Positions 1-12,795 of a DNA stretch of 58,918 nt are shown here, one piece after another. The notes under the pieces were generated by a model that did no database searches, was not told the origin of the DNA, and saw only the letters and a list, made by a program, of their open reading frames with translations. A program made the position numbers and the translations under genes. How positions within the stretch are numbered: the first letter of the stretch is position 1; the number at the start of each line of letters is the position of its first letter. Source of the DNA: Brachionus koreanus (lineage: Eukaryota > Rotifera > Eurotatoria > Ploima > Brachionidae); assembly GCA_016987375.1 (NCBI GenBank), contig PJRA01000519.1, positions 23,679-82,596 on the forward strand. Reading direction: 5' to 3'.

Positions 1-358
1 CCTTAGCAAATAGTCTCTTAAGACCCCTTTTAAAAAGTAAAGCTTAATCTTCATAATTTTCTAAAAAGCATTTAAATTTATAGTCTCATTCAAGTTATTG
101 AAATACTCTTTTGTGGTTTTTAGATTCAAATTTTTAATAAAAAAAAATTTTAAAAAAGAACGTGAAGCTAGTTATTAAATTTAAAAAGAAATTTTTTATT
201 TTCTATTTATTGAAGAAAAAAATGAAATGATTTGAAATTGTTTATTGTCTTTTCGTTTATAGTAAACTATGCTATGTTGAGTGTGTGAGTTAATGATCAT
301 TTGTCCGGAAAGAAAGTTCATTTTGGAATTACTGGATGATGAGTGATAGAATTTGGAT

Positions 359-397
359 CGGCTTTCGTTAATTTGATCACATATATAACGAAAGCCG
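359..397. repeat. 12-bp perfect inverted repeat (hairpin)
   Basis: The left arm CGGCTTTCGTTA (359-370) is the exact reverse complement of the right arm TAACGAAAGCCG (386-397), with a 15-nt loop. It is GC-richer than its surroundings, so less likely to be a chance AT palindrome. It may be the tip of a small transposon or a structured RNA; the sequence alone does not decide. Confidence 0.7.
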
Positions 398-537
398 TGT
401 ATTTTTAAAATTTAAATTCTAATAACTGTTTTGATAATTTTAAAAAAATTCATTTTTATATGGTTTTTACCGAAATTGTCAAAAAAAATTAAAAAAAAAA
501 ACCTTCATATTCTGCAAATTAAGTCTTTTTTACATAA

Positions 538-581
538 ACTTTTCATTACTGGCTGATCTGGTTGAGCCAGTAATGAAAAGT
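538..581. repeat. 17-bp perfect inverted repeat (hairpin)
   Basis: The arms at 538-554 and 565-581 are perfect reverse complements (left arm ACTTTTCATTACTGGCT) around the 10-nt loop GATCTGGTTG. A 17-bp perfect stem with mixed composition is unlikely by chance. No T-run terminator or coding context explains it. Possible explanations are a foldback transposon remnant or a small hairpin RNA precursor. Its stem is on the short side for an animal pre-miRNA. Confidence 0.75.
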
Positions 582-1923
582 CCAACCATTGATTTTTGCT
601 TTCATAATTTCAAAAGAAATCATCTGTTTGAAAAACTTTTCAGCTAGAGAATTTTAAAGTAGTTCAATACGTATAAATTTAATGAATAAAATTAATAAAA
701 ATAATAAATTTTTTTTTTGAATTATATAAATAAATGTTTGAAAACATTCAATTTTGTTTATTTTTACATATAATATTAATTTTGAAAAATTGAAAAAATT
801 ATAGAATTAAAATTCTATCTGGATTATTTTATGCGAGATGCCTATAATGCATCATATAATGCAGCGAGTGATGTCTGCAAAATTCAAAGTGTTTGTGTCC
901 TATTTTCATATTCATATGATAATTGTGGCAATCACTACTTGTCACATTCAGATGGATTAAAAATTAAAATTATTGGTCATTTTTCAATGAATGAAGTGGC
1001 ACATAATTTTAGGATTAGATAGTTTAAAGTTTTTTCATATAAAAATTTTAAAAACGCTTGGGTCAAAGGGAATTTTTGTGATTTACACGTTAGGTATTCA
1101 AATTGCTTTCACCAATTCTCTTCTCAAATCTTTTAATTTATTAATTAAGAAAACATTCACTCTGCCAAATAAATTAAAAATTTATAATTTTATCAGCGTT
1201 TTGTTGAAAATGGCTCGTTATAATTCAAAAAATCGTCAAAAATTTGCTTTGAACATTTTTCGAAAGAATACAAAAATTTATCTTTTTGGGCAACTTAATG
1301 GGGAATTCTTTGCTTTTCAAAGGTAGTAACTAGACTAAAATTAATCTTGAAACTCATAATTGCAGTTGGAAATATTTTTTTAAATTTAAAATGAGTGGTT
1401 TTTTTATTGGAAATAAGATACTTACAAGAGTCAAATAACTTTGTAAAAAAATCCAAATGTGGTGGTTAAATAAAAGCAGCTGGTGCATTGATAAAAAATT
1501 ATAATTAATTTTTTTGAATATTTTAATACTTATTTTAATTTGAATTTTTTAAATTTTTTAATGGTATGTTCAAAAATTTTGATTTCATGTTGGCTAACTA
1601 GACCGGCTCAAAATTTTTAAATATGACTTTTTTGTCTTGATTGATTTTATAACTAAATAATTATATAAAGAAAGAAATAAGATTTTTTTAAAAAATATAA
1701 AGGCGGTAGGTGTAATCTAAATGCCATTTATATTGAAATGTAGAATATCAAAATTAGGCGTTAAATGTTTTTCTTGAAAAATTCTAATCGCGCAGTAAAA
1801 ATTTTATTGTAAACAAATAATTATTAAACATTTTAAAAATATATCTTATTAATATATCTATAACAGTTAAAATATTATATTAGTATCTAACAATAATAAA
1901 ACAAATAGCTTGAAGAAAATTTT

Positions 1924-4900
1924 TTATGCTCTACCGATTGAATTGAGGCTTTTACTATTTTCCTTTAATTGACTAAGCTTTATTTTGTCATTTAACAAAG
2001 ACCAGTTTAGTCGATTTTCTTTCATTCGGTTTAAATGGCCTTCAAATGATTCACAAATAAGAGCAAAATTTTGAAACAATGGCATGCATACGCCATCAAT
2101 CCAACCCATTTGCAAAAGCGGCAATTGATCTGACTGTCTTTCGTCCATTATCATCGTTGGTTCTATGTTCAATTCGGTTCTTTCTCGAACTCCTTGAGCA
2201 AAAAATTCATTTGTCACTTGATTAACAATACTCTTGTGAATTTTCCATGGTTTTGTTGCTGATGCAAGGTCACAAGCTTTTTTTTTTCTACTTTATAAAA
2301 TACTAATATAGTCTATCAATAAAATGTTACCAGTCATTAAATTTTTCCTTAGTAAACTTTTATTTATCTCTTCTCTCCAATCTACATTTTTACTACGAAC
2401 AAGATTACTAAATTCTTTTCGGCATCTTTAACAAAAAAAGTTTTTTATTATTTCTTTAAAGCATTAAACAAAACTACTCCATATGATCAGCTAAATCTGT
2501 TGCCAAGATAGCTTCTTTTATTAAACTAATTAACAGTTGATATATTTTGGGTTTTACGTTAGCAAAAATGTTGTGACCACGCGAGTTTAGAATTGTGATG
2601 CAATGATTGAAGTGATGTTTTTCCATAGGGGCTTTGGTACCATATAATTGAGACAGAGGAGATTGACTTCTAGAAAAAAAATAAAAAAAAATTTAATTTA
2701 AAAGCAATTTAAATTGAAAAAAAATCACAATTTGAAAATAAATAATCACTAACAAAGTTTAATTAAAAATTAATTTTTTTAAAAATCTGCTTTATTTTAG
2801 GATTATGTAAAATTTGTGTAAAACATATTAATTCATTATAGATATAAGCCAAAATTCAAAACTTGTGTTATCAATTTGGATAATTTTAGAGTTGTTTAAA
2901 AATTGAAAAATTAAAGTCCAATTCCGGGCTTTTAAATTTTTTAGTCAAATTTTGTATCTTAATTATCGAAATTGACTTGGATTAAAACATGTTATCTGCT
3001 GGTCAACAAACTTTAATAAAACAGCCAGAAAATGAAGACCTAATTAAGAAAAACTAAATTAAGTTGTCTGATTCCAGTTCCAAAAGTATTGAACTAAATC
3101 CACGAAATTAAGTAATTAATAAAACTCGATTTAACATATCAAAAAAAAAGTTTTTTAACTTGATTTAAAATTATTATTTTTTCTATTTTGACTTTAGTTA
3201 TATTATAAAATTAAATTATTTATGAAATATAAATTTACAAGCCATTATATTTTTTTATTTGGAAAATTTTTATTAATTAAAATTTAAATTTGTATCGTTT
3301 TTAAAGTATAAAAATGAAGTCCGGACTTGGACTTGGCTTGAGACTTGTAACTTTTAACAACTCTGGATAATTCAGAGTTAATCGGTATTATTTTTAACTT
3401 TGATTAATAGATTAAAAATTGAATATATTGATTTTTGTTTTATTTATGATAAAATAAATTTTTTTAACTGTCACCTCAGTTAAAGTTCTAGTATCTTAAT
3501 TAAAAAGATAAAAATAAAAATAGCAATTAATGAACTTCTAAAAAAAATACAAGAAAAAAAATTTAAATTTAAAATTATTTTATTTCTTAGGGCTTAAAAA
3601 TCGTCCTTCAAAGTGTATTACCCACATTTATTTTGTGCAACAACTCTGAAATATAATATTAATAATTTTCTAATACATTAATTATTTTATACAAACTAAA
3701 TTTGGGTGATACATTTTGAAGAAAAATTTTTAGGCTCTTAGAAAATAAACAAAATCGGCAAATTGAAGTTTCTGATCAAATTAAAATGATAATACTCAAG
3801 AGTTATGATTGAAAAAATGTTTTAAAATAATTTTATTACATAAGAATATTTTTAATGTAAACATTCTATGTTAATCTTAATTTTTTAAGGTGTGCAAATT
3901 TCTGCAAGCGATTTCTAAATGCAGAATTATGCAAAATAGTTGGATATGGTTTAACATGCTATGCTATTCATGAAAAGATTTCTCTGGATTAAATTTTTCA
4001 TTTAAAAAACTTTTTAAAAATTTGTATAAAAAATTATAATTGAGCATGATCATTATTAAATTTTGATCATAAACTTCAAAATGCCACAAAATCTGCCTCT
4101 AAATTGTTTAAAAATTATCTCAATTAAAATTTAATAAAACAGTTATAATACAAAGAGTAAAAATGGCTACATAACTATTAAAATTCTAGAAAAATTTAAA
4201 AAAAGTTAATTAGTGACTTTGTGAATTTTAAAAAAAATACAATACAAAAACAATATATTAAAATTATAGTAACTCTTGAAATTTGTCTCTGAATTAAATT
4301 TGTGAAACAAAAAATAAAAATTTAATTTTTTTTATTTAAGACATTTATAAAATAGTTCTGGTTAATTTTACATTTGATACATTGCATGACATGCAACTAA
4401 ACAAACAAAACTAAATTAAATTTCAGAATTAAATACATGACTGCTAAACATGCAACCGTTTCAATTTTTTACAAGCATCAAGGTATCTACCAAATAATTT
4501 GATTTTGTAAAGAATTTGAAAATGATTAAAATCTAATTACAGAGCTTTTGCGCAGATTAAATTTTAAATGATACATTTTGTAGAGGTAGTTTTAGACATA
4601 GAGGAAAAAAATTTGGTACAATTTTGTTTCAAAGATTTAATTCAGAGACAAGTTTCAAGAGAATGATTTCTAAACAAAATCATAATTATTTGTATATTTA
4701 ATGTTTAGTATTAAAATATGCTTCTGCAAGTCAAGTGACTTGAATTTTGAACAAATCAGATTTATATTCTTGAAACAAGACATCTTAGAAATATACTTAC
4801 TCAATTTGAAAAAGATTGTTAGTTCCGCGATGATCAAGATCATGGCACAGACAGCCGACCAACAAAGCAATTTTTTCAGTCTCTTGTAAATATTTAGAAA

Positions 4901-7900
4901 TTTTTGAGTTCTAATTATTAATGTTAAAATTTATTAGAATCTTTTTTTCAGATGACTTACCATAAAAATAGCGAACATATTTTGGCAAACATTGAAGGCA
5001 TGTGACCAATTGTGGTATTCAACATTACGATAATTTTTTCTTACAGTCAATAAAAACTGAAACAGAGTTTTTTTGTCTATTTTAAATGATTTAATTAGAC
5101 CAAGTCGCTTGAACATTTCATAACTAGCAACAACCATTTCATCGTAATTTAAAGCAAAATCATCAAATCTATAAGAGCTTAAGTACTCGATGTGAATCAA
5201 AGGATTAACTGTGAAAAAATTTTCATTTGAAGGCAATTTTTCCACAAAGGCTTCCATTTCATTTTTAGAATAATTTGCATGATAGGACAAAACATCAAAG
5301 GCAACTGATTTTTCAGCTACATTTTTCTCTAATTCTTTGTACATTAAAGTGTTGCTAATACTTAGGCCACAAAAAAGGCAAAAAACTTCTAATAATTGTT
5401 CATCATTTTGGTCAAAAGGTTGATTATCAATTCGGTTCACAGCCCTCACACAACCAATCGGCTTTCCATCTAGGTTTTTTATCGGCATCAAAAGCTTAGT
5501 AATTGTCTTTGAAATAGACACTGAGTCAATATTTGGATCAAATATTGGGTCCAAATAGGCATCTTTTAAATTAACTGGTTGTCCTGTGGTCAAAACATAA
5601 TTTACTAGATCGCGTGATATAACCACCTGCTTTTCTAAGATGCTATGTTTTTTTAATTCTGGCTTAAGGTCTATTTGATAAACATCATAAGATTTTTTTT
5701 CATTGTCAGGCAAATCTCTTTGAATGAGAATAAGACAATTCTCACACTTGAGCAGCATTTGAGCTTTTTCTATTATTTTGAAAAATATTTTTTCCAAGTC
5801 AGTCTGTTCTAGGAACAAATCATGTAAAACCTCGAGCAAGCATCTACATCTCTCATATTCATAAGCACACAAGTAATACATATCAGATTTTACCAAAAGA
5901 ATACCGCAATATTCAATATAATGTTTCAAAATTTTTATGTCGTTGCTACAAAAATGTCCATTGTTTTCAGTTTTGTTAACTAATTGAATCAAACCAATAA
6001 CTTCTTGATCTATATTTTTGATTGGCATGCATAGTATTGATTGTACTTTAATATCTGTTTGTTTTTCAAAAACTAAATCATAGCGCATTGATTTTACCTA
6101 CATTCATTTTTAAAAAATAATTTTATTGATATTCGAAAAAAGTGCTATAAAAAATAAATAAATTTCTTTTCAAAATTGAATCGTTTATTTGATTAAAGGA
6201 TAAATGTTATCAATGTGAAGAGCAAATTTAAAATTCAATTATTTTTTCACTTACATCAAATAATTATTTTGAATTTTTTTACTTTTTTAACTACTGATTT
6301 TTATGCCATAAAATATAAATTATGGCGACCAAGATTTGATATTCAAAAATGATTTCTTAATAATTTCTAAACATTTCGGCATTTTCAATTCTATAATCAA
6401 AATCTAATTATCATGCTCAAAAATATTTTACTTTAACTTGTAAAAACTTCAATATCTCAAAAATTTTAAACTAATCTTTAGTTAACTAATTATATTTTTT
6501 GTTGAGTCAACTTCATCATTTGGTAAGATATGGAAATTAACATTAATGTCATTTTTAATGTCCAACAATTTTTACAATATTTTTCTGCAAATAAATTTTT
6601 TAATCAAAAAATATTAAAAAACCTTTGTTTAGTGATAATTTTGGAGCATGATCATTTTAATTTGAGCACAAACTTCAACTCGGTACCTTTTAGTTATTAA
6701 TGAAAAAAAACAGTTTTGTTTCTAAACAAAGTAGAAAATTTTTAGAGCATTGCTTAAGCATTTCTAGATCAAACTTCATAAGCAAACTTCATGAGAAAGT
6801 TCATCAGCATGTTTTAGAGCTTTATTCATAGATAATAATTAAAGTCAACAAGCAGTAAAGCACAAAAAAAAAAGAAGATTTTATTGATGGAATAATAATT
6901 AATTAATTAGTTTATCAGAGTTTTTCTATTTTAATTTCAATAAAAATTTTTTAATTTTTTTTCAGTAAATTTTTTTCTCTAATAAAAATATTCTCTAATT
7001 AATTGACACATTTTTTTCTCTAAAAATTTATTTCTCTATTTTGATCGTTTACCAAAAAGACAAAATTACAATTTTTAAAATTTTGCTGGGAAAATAAAAA
7101 ATATATGAAACATAAAAATATCGAATATAAAATATGAAAGTGTAAAAATTTTGAATTATTCATATATATCCGAAATTTTTTAGTTTTCAAAATAATTATT
7201 TGATGTAAGTGAATAAATAATTTTACTCGATTTTAGGACTTTGATTTAATTTTATTGTAAAATCCTAATTTCAACTTACTAATTTAGATTCTAAGCTAAA
7301 AAAAGACTACTCACTTGCTCTGGGTTTAAAACTATTGTAATTCCTTTGTTAATTACATTTCCCAATATAGAACAATTAGCATCAATTTGTGTACCAAGAT
7401 CATGTAATAAAAACTCATTTGATTGATTAAGTTTGGAAAAAAGCTGATCATGACTGTAAGAATATAGCTTATTATGAATTTTATCAAGCAAAAGTACTGA
7501 CGAATATTCACAATTGACCAAAATTTTAAGATTAGCTTTGATAATTTCAGATGCTTCTTTAGGTAGAACCTCTTTAGCAGTGTCCTTTATAATCGCTATT
7601 AACATCTCGAAAATATTTCCACACGTTCTTTTTTTTAATTCTAATTTTTCCATTACAGTCATTTTTTTGCCCATATCTGGCATCTTAATTTTAGATTTAA
7701 GTAGCTTTAACAACTGTGAATTCAAAGCCGAATCTGGTTTTGAAAAAACCGATCTTTCTAAGATTTTCATCTTGTAGTCATCTTGCTCGTTGTTATCCTC
7801 CTCTAAATCAAAGACTTTTTGTTCATCATTATTCATTTTATATTCAATCTCTTCGTAAAAAAGCGAGTCAAAAGAGGAAGAGCGAACTAGATTATTGACA

Positions 7901-8226
7901 TATTTATTAGTCTCACTTCTAGTAGGTTTATAAATTTGATTTTCTTTGATAAAACAATTGCTAATTTCATTTGTTGCTTCGTTGATTATGGATGTAATAC
8001 ATGATTTGCGTCTTGGAAAGGCGCTCAAGCTCTTGGACTCGCCAAGTGAATTGCACTTGCAAATATTTTTGTTATTTAGTCTCAACCACTTTTCCACAAT
8101 GTTCAGGTCCAAATTTTCTAGTGCATACATTTCGAACCAACTATGATTCTCATTTAGCCAGGATTCGATCAATTTTTCGCTCTGGCTCTCATCCAAGTTT
8201 GTGTCAGACTTATTCCTTGACTCCAT
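1924..8226 (-). CDS. PDE11A: PDE11-like dual-GAF 3',5'-cyclic nucleotide phosphodiesterase
   Basis: Hydrolyses cAMP and/or cGMP to the 5'-monophosphate; members of the PDE5/6/11 group carry two regulatory GAF domains. Exons (minus strand, transcript order): 8226-7315, 6097-4961, 4910-4801, 2669-2478, 2425-2331, 2276-1924. They join in frame to 932 codons plus stop, against about 933 residues in vertebrate PDE11A. GAF-A is at about 205-365, GAF-B at about 407-552 and the catalytic domain at about 560-910. The PDE signature HDLDHRGTNN is at 706-715 and the upstream metal/substrate motif YHNWSHAF at about 665-672. The linker YERCRCLLEVLHDLF and the following EQTDLEKI are closest to PDE11 as I know it. 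The N-terminus (1-200) is acidic, low in conservation and probably regulatory. Three introns are 50-54 bp; the two large ones (6098-7314 and 2670-4800) hold only AT-rich sequence. The last acceptor (2277-2278) lies in a purine run rather than a pyrimidine tract. PDE11 versus PDE5 assignment is by remembered similarity. Confidence 0.93.
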
Positions 8227-9520
8227 TTTTTAAAAAATATTCAAATAAAACTATAATTTCAAAAATAAATTTTATCTATTCAAACAAAAATTTTCAAAAA
8301 AATTCAGTCCTTTTAATAGCTAAAAAATTAACATGCGTTTTTCTGGAATTTGAAATATTTTTTTCAAGGCTCTATACAATAGCAATAGAACAAAAAATTA
8401 AGAGTCCAAAGTAAAAGCATGATATCAAACATTTCAAATTGAAAAAAATAGTTAATTTTACGAAATAATTTGGCCAAGTATTTCAAAAAATGCTAAAATA
8501 ACTTCCCGTATGTATCCAGTTTTTTTAAAAGGCAATAATTACTTTCGAAAATTTTTTTATCAAATAATTAATGAATCACTTGTTTGGAATTTTGTTTAAT
8601 CAAAATTAAATTAAATGTTTTTAAATAGACATTTTAAGTTTGCAAAAAATAAATTCAAATTTAGAAAATTTTTGTTTAGTATTTTTTTTTAATTAATGAT
8701 TTATCATATAACATATTTCATATTTCCAAAGTGAATGAATGATCTTGGTCGCTTTTTGCACTTTTTTTATATCCACAATCTCTTTCTAAAGAAAAACTTT
8801 AATTAAATTTTATTTATTTTTAAAAAATTTGGAAAAAATTAAGAATCAAAGACAATTAAGATAATTTTTAAATATTTTTTGAAAATTTTTTATAACACAA
8901 AATCTTTTTGATTAAAAAATAACTGAAGTTAAAAGTATTTTGTTTTATTTTTAATCAAAAATATTTCATTTAACAAAAAAAGTTGAGTGACAGTGTTTAC
9001 GATCGCAACACTACTCCGTTGATTTTCTCAAACCAAATAATAGCATTGACTTTAAAATAGAATAAACTAAAAGTATTAAATTAGAGAAAACAAATGAAAT
9101 AAATAGCTAATTTAAAGATTAAATTTCTTTGAAAAAATATTTTAAGGCAAATTTTTCCTTTATTTTTAATTCAAAAGAAAACATAAATCAAAAAGTAAAG
9201 AAATTAATAAATCTTTATATTTAAATAACAGTCGCAAATGAAAATTAACACAACTAAATATTAATCCTAACCTTTTTCGTTTCTAACTCCACCAAAAACT
9301 GAAATAAACACTCATAATTAATTTAAATCTGGTTTATATTTTAAAATTTGCTCAAAACCTTTTTGTTGGATGTTTATTAAATATTAAATAAAATTTTCTA
9401 CATTAAAAAAAGTGACATTTTGCTAATCAAATAGTCAAGTTGCTGTTTAAAATTAATAATTATTGGTTGATATAAATTTTATGAAATAAAAAAGAAAACA
9501 AAATTAAAGAAAAATTAAAA
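8227..9520. promoter_or_regulatory. Divergent intergenic region between PDE and EAAT genes
   Basis: About 1.3 kb of AT-rich DNA between the start of the minus-strand phosphodiesterase and the start of the plus-strand transporter. By position it must hold both promoters. I see no convincing TATA/initiator pair, CpG-rich block or recognisable motif. A plus-strand open frame near 8001-8414 overlaps PDE exon 1 and is a shadow. Confidence 0.5.
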
Positions 9521-12500
9521 ATGTCTGGTCAACAAATTCATGCTTCTGATGTAATGGAAGAAATGATTGAAATAAAAAAGCATGAAGCCTTAAAGCATCC
9601 AAAGGAACAACTCCCTGAGCCCAAATCTTTTGTTCAAACTTTAAAACGCCATTTGAAAGAAAATATTCTCCTCGTAATGACAGTGATAGCAGTTGCACTC
9701 GGAGTTAGTCTTGGTCTTTATTTAAGAGCTAATACAAATTTTACACCTCCGACTAAGAAATATTTTGGTGTTCCTGGTGAACTTTTCTTAAGAGCTCTCA
9801 AATTTTTGATTCTTCCTTTAGTTAGTACCAGCTTAATTACTGGTATCGCTGGTTTAGGGCTTCAAAAAACAGGCAAAGTCGCTGCACGTGCTTTTATTTT
9901 CTACTTTAGCTCTACTTTCATGGCTGTAGTTATTGGCTTAATTTTAGTTACAACTATCCGTCCTGGATATTTGAGCAAGGGAGCAGTCACTATTAACAAA
10001 GAATCTTTTGAAAAACAACATGTCAATACGGCTGATACTTTTATTGATCTTTTGAGGTAAAAAAAAACAAACAAAAAAAGAAAAAAATATATTGTAAAAT
10101 TTTCGAAATTTTTTAGAAATCTCATTCCCGAAAATATGATTCAGATGACTTTCCAACTTTATCAAACTCGTCTTGAGCCACACTACAAAAACATTACTGT
10201 TAGTGATAATATGAATGACACCTTTTCAAATCAATCTTCAATTACAAGTATTTTTTGTTAAAAATTTGTCAAGAAAAAAAATAAATTAAATAATTGAAAA
10301 ATAAAGGAAATAAAACAGTTCAGATAATTGACTATTATGATCAAAAACCAAGTTCAAGAGAAGGCTTGGACGTACTTGGTTTGGTACTTTTTTGTATTAC
10401 GTTTGGCGCTATGTTGGCCCAGATTGGCGAAAGAGGCATGATTATGGTACACTTTCTCGAAATTTTAAATGAAGTCTCTATTAAAATAATTCGCATCGTC
10501 ATGTGGTAAAATAATTAAAATTATAATGCAATTACCTATTTGAAAACAAAATCAATTTAAAGGGCATCTCCGTTGGGTATTATGTCTTTAGTCTGTGTTG
10601 CTGTCCTTGAAATGGAAGATCCAGTAGCGGTCTTTAAGAGTATATCCTATTATATGATGACTGTTTTCATTGGTCTTGGAATTCAAGGTAATAAAAATCT
10701 TTTACTTTTTGACATATTTATGTACCACCAGTCATTTTAAATTTCAAAAATTAAAAATTTTATCTAAAGAAAAGCTATTTAATGAGCATTTAATTTTATT
10801 TAATTATGATTTATTTGAACGGTTATCAAAACGAGGAATCGACTTTTTCACTTTTTAGGAATAGCTTTATTATANNNNNNNNNNNNNNNNNNNNNNNNNN
10901 NNNNNNNNNNNNNNNNNNNNNNNNNNNNNNNNNNNNNNNNNNNNNNNNNNNNNNNNNNNNNNNNNNNNNNNNNNNNNNNNNNNNNNNNNNNNNNNNNNNN
11001 NNNNNNNNNNNNNNNNNNNNNNNNNNNNNNNNNNNNNNNNNNNNNNNNNNNNNNNNNNNNNNNNNNNNNNNNNNNNNNNNNNNNNNNNNNNNNNNNNNNN
11101 NNNNNNNNNNNNNNNNNNNNNNNNNNNNNNNNNNNNNNNNNNNNNNNNNNNNNNNNNNNNNNNNNNNNNNNNNNNNNNNNNNNNNNNNNNNNNNNNNNNN
11201 NNNNNNNNNNNNNNNNNAAAACGTGAAAAAATGCTTGGTGCTTCTAGTGTTAATGCATTGACTTAATGGCTCTGAATTTGTTCTATAGTTCAGCATTTGA
11301 CAGAGTCTCAGGCCAGTGTATCTCCAGAATCCTTCGTAGGCTTCCAGTATGGAAGGTGTTCAGACTTCTTTTATCAGATTCACACATTTCCCGTAATTGG
11401 CAATATCAAAATTATTTTCATTTGGCAAAGCAGGGTTTCATCCATGTAGTGTCGATTGAATGGTGGTCAGATGCTAATTCATTCCAAAATATATTGTTTT
11501 TGGAGCGATTACTTGCTTTGTAAAGTACGCCACAAGGTTAGATTTTTTCATTTGTGAAATCATATTTTTGACTGCTTTACGAAAATTCTCTCGTTCAGTC
11601 ACAGAAAGTCCCATTTTTAAAAAATTTTTTTGTAATATTGTAGCTATTGTTTAATAGATTTTAAATATAGTTCATTTTTTCAAAAAAAGTTTTAAGATTT
11701 ATTTCTGGTAAAGACTTGAAGGAAGTCATTAATCTTAAACTTTTAAACAAAACAGTTATTTATAAATTTTGAAAAAAACACAAAATAAATATTTTTTGTC
11801 TAAAATAAAAATGAATTAGTATTGCAAATGTAATAAAGCGAAAAATTTTAAAAGAACAGATTGATTTGTTTAATTCATTGATTTATAATTTCTTATTTTG
11901 TTTCACAATCAAAAGGTTACTTGTTAATAAAATTCTGAATAGAAAATTATTTTAACCTTAAATATTACATAAAATTAAAATGCCAAATGGACACTTATTT
12001 TTTTTCTAACAACTTTGCATCATCTTTAATATTTTATACTAAATTTTATGCCATTAAATAGATAGATAAAACCCAAAATCAACTAATAAAATCTTAAAAT
12101 TAAGGATTTATATTTTTGCCTACTGTTTATTTCATATTTACACGTAAAAATGTTTTCAAATTTGGCAAAAACATGAGTGAAGCTCTTTTGGTTGCGTTAG
12201 CTACTGCATCAAGTGCAGCAACTCTCCCTATAACATTTAAATGCATAGAGGAAAAAAATAAAGTATCAAAAATGATATCACGCTTTGTTCTTCCAGTTGG
12301 TGCAACAATTAATCTCGACGGAACTGCTTTGTACGAAGCAGTGGCATCTATTTTCATAGCTCAATTGAATGGAATAAATTTGTCATTTGTTGATCTTATA
12401 GTAACAAGCATAACTGCTACACTTGCATCTATAGGTGCAGCAGGAATACCATCAGCTGGATTAGTAACAATGATTATAGTTTTGTCAGCTTTGAATATAC

Positions 12501-12795
12501 CAGCCGATCAAATTTCGCTTATTTATGCAGTTGATTGGTTTTTGTAAATATCTAATTTTTTTTTCAAAACGAATAAATCTAATTCAAATTAAATAGAGAC
12601 AGATTTAGAACAATGATAAATGTATGGGGTGACTCTATAGCTACTGGTGTTGTAGCGCATTTAAGTCGTGAAGAAGTTGCTCAATACGAACAGGAACAAA
12701 ATTTGAAAAAGTCAAATACTTCAGCTAATAAAAAAACCGAATCGAAAGAATTCATGCTGGAAAATTTAAAAGAAAATGAAGTTATAAATATTTAA
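9521..12795 (+). CDS. Excitatory amino acid transporter (SLC1/EAAT family)
   Basis: Sodium-coupled plasma-membrane transporter for glutamate/aspartate. Exons 9521-10056, 10117-10247, 10307-10505, 10563-10687, 12105-12543 and 12597-12795 join in frame to 542 aa, normal for EAATs. A first membrane segment ([20 protein letters not shown]) follows a cytoplasmic N-terminus. The extracellular loop encoded by exon 2 has candidate N-glycosylation sites (NIT, NDT, NQS). Family motifs are present: [13 protein letters not shown] (hairpin 1 region), [10 protein letters not shown] (TM7, usually NMDGT, here Met to Leu), [18 protein letters not shown] (hairpin 2) and DRFRT in TM8. In EAATs the second arginine of DRFRT recognises the acidic side chain, so an acidic amino acid substrate is expected rather than the neutral ASCT type. 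Four introns are 53-60 bp; intron 4 (10688-12104) is expanded by transposon debris and a gap. AATAAA-type signals follow the stop near 12822-12840. Confidence 0.96.
10875..11217. other. Assembly gap (343 N) in EAAT intron 4
   Basis: Run of N between intron sequence and the right end of a MITE. Open frames spanning it are artefacts. The flanks suggest that at least the left half of that MITE (about 210 bp elsewhere in the window) lies in the gap. Repetitive content is a plausible reason the assembly failed here. Confidence 0.99.
11218..11249. mobile_element. Right end of a piggyBac-like MITE (rest in gap)
   Basis: The sequence ends GCTTGGTGCTTCTAGTG and is followed by TTAA (11250-11253). It matches the end of the complete element at 49451-49660, including the subterminal AACGTGAAAAA stretch. 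TTAA plus a terminal CACTAGAAGCACCAA repeat is piggyBac-like. The left end is hidden in the gap. Confidence 0.8.
11254..11393 (-). pseudogene. Non-LTR reverse transcriptase C-terminal relic
   Basis: On the minus strand the frame reads [20 protein letters not shown] and continues ETLSNAEL before a stop. This is the well-known tail of CR1/L2/RTE-like reverse transcriptases (pattern LNxFHxxCLRRILxIxW followed by SNxEL). The usual Cys before LRR is Ser here, and there is an in-frame stop. A short decayed fragment inside the EAAT intron, directly abutting the MITE end. Confidence 0.7.
11474..11614 (-). pseudogene. Probable Tc1/mariner-type transposase N-terminal (HTH) fragment
   Basis: The minus strand encodes 46 residues starting [20 protein letters not shown] helix-turn-helix-like stretch [19 protein letters not shown] follows, then a stop. 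The pattern hydrophobic-x-x-aFxxxxIaxxTIY resembles the DNA-binding start of mariner/Tc1-like transposases. No catalytic domain follows. It lies within the EAAT intron. Moderate confidence: the fragment is short and recognised by pattern only. Confidence 0.45.

Larger units (their letters stand above)
1..1923. other. Non-coding flank downstream of the PDE gene
   Basis: Very AT-rich sequence with frequent stops in all frames. It lies beyond the 3' end of the minus-strand phosphodiesterase gene. Two short open frames on the plus strand (831-1022 and 991-1326) resemble no family I know and look like chance frames. Just past the PDE stop, around 1890-1905, an AATAAAA motif occurs on the plus strand but no clear minus-strand poly(A) signal stands out. 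Two hairpins (359-397 and 538-581) are listed separately. Otherwise I see nothing functional. Confidence 0.6.

Noticed and set aside
831..1326. Two overlapping plus-strand open frames (63 and 111 codons)
   Set aside because: No family resemblance, AT-driven residues, no splice partners; likely chance frames.
4670..4889. Open frames on both strands around PDE exon 3 that differ from the PDE reading
   Set aside because: The HDLDHRGTNN signature is read in another minus-strand frame with clean splice sites, so these are shadows.
10806..11296. Open frames spanning the first N run
   Set aside because: Artefacts of translating unknown bases.
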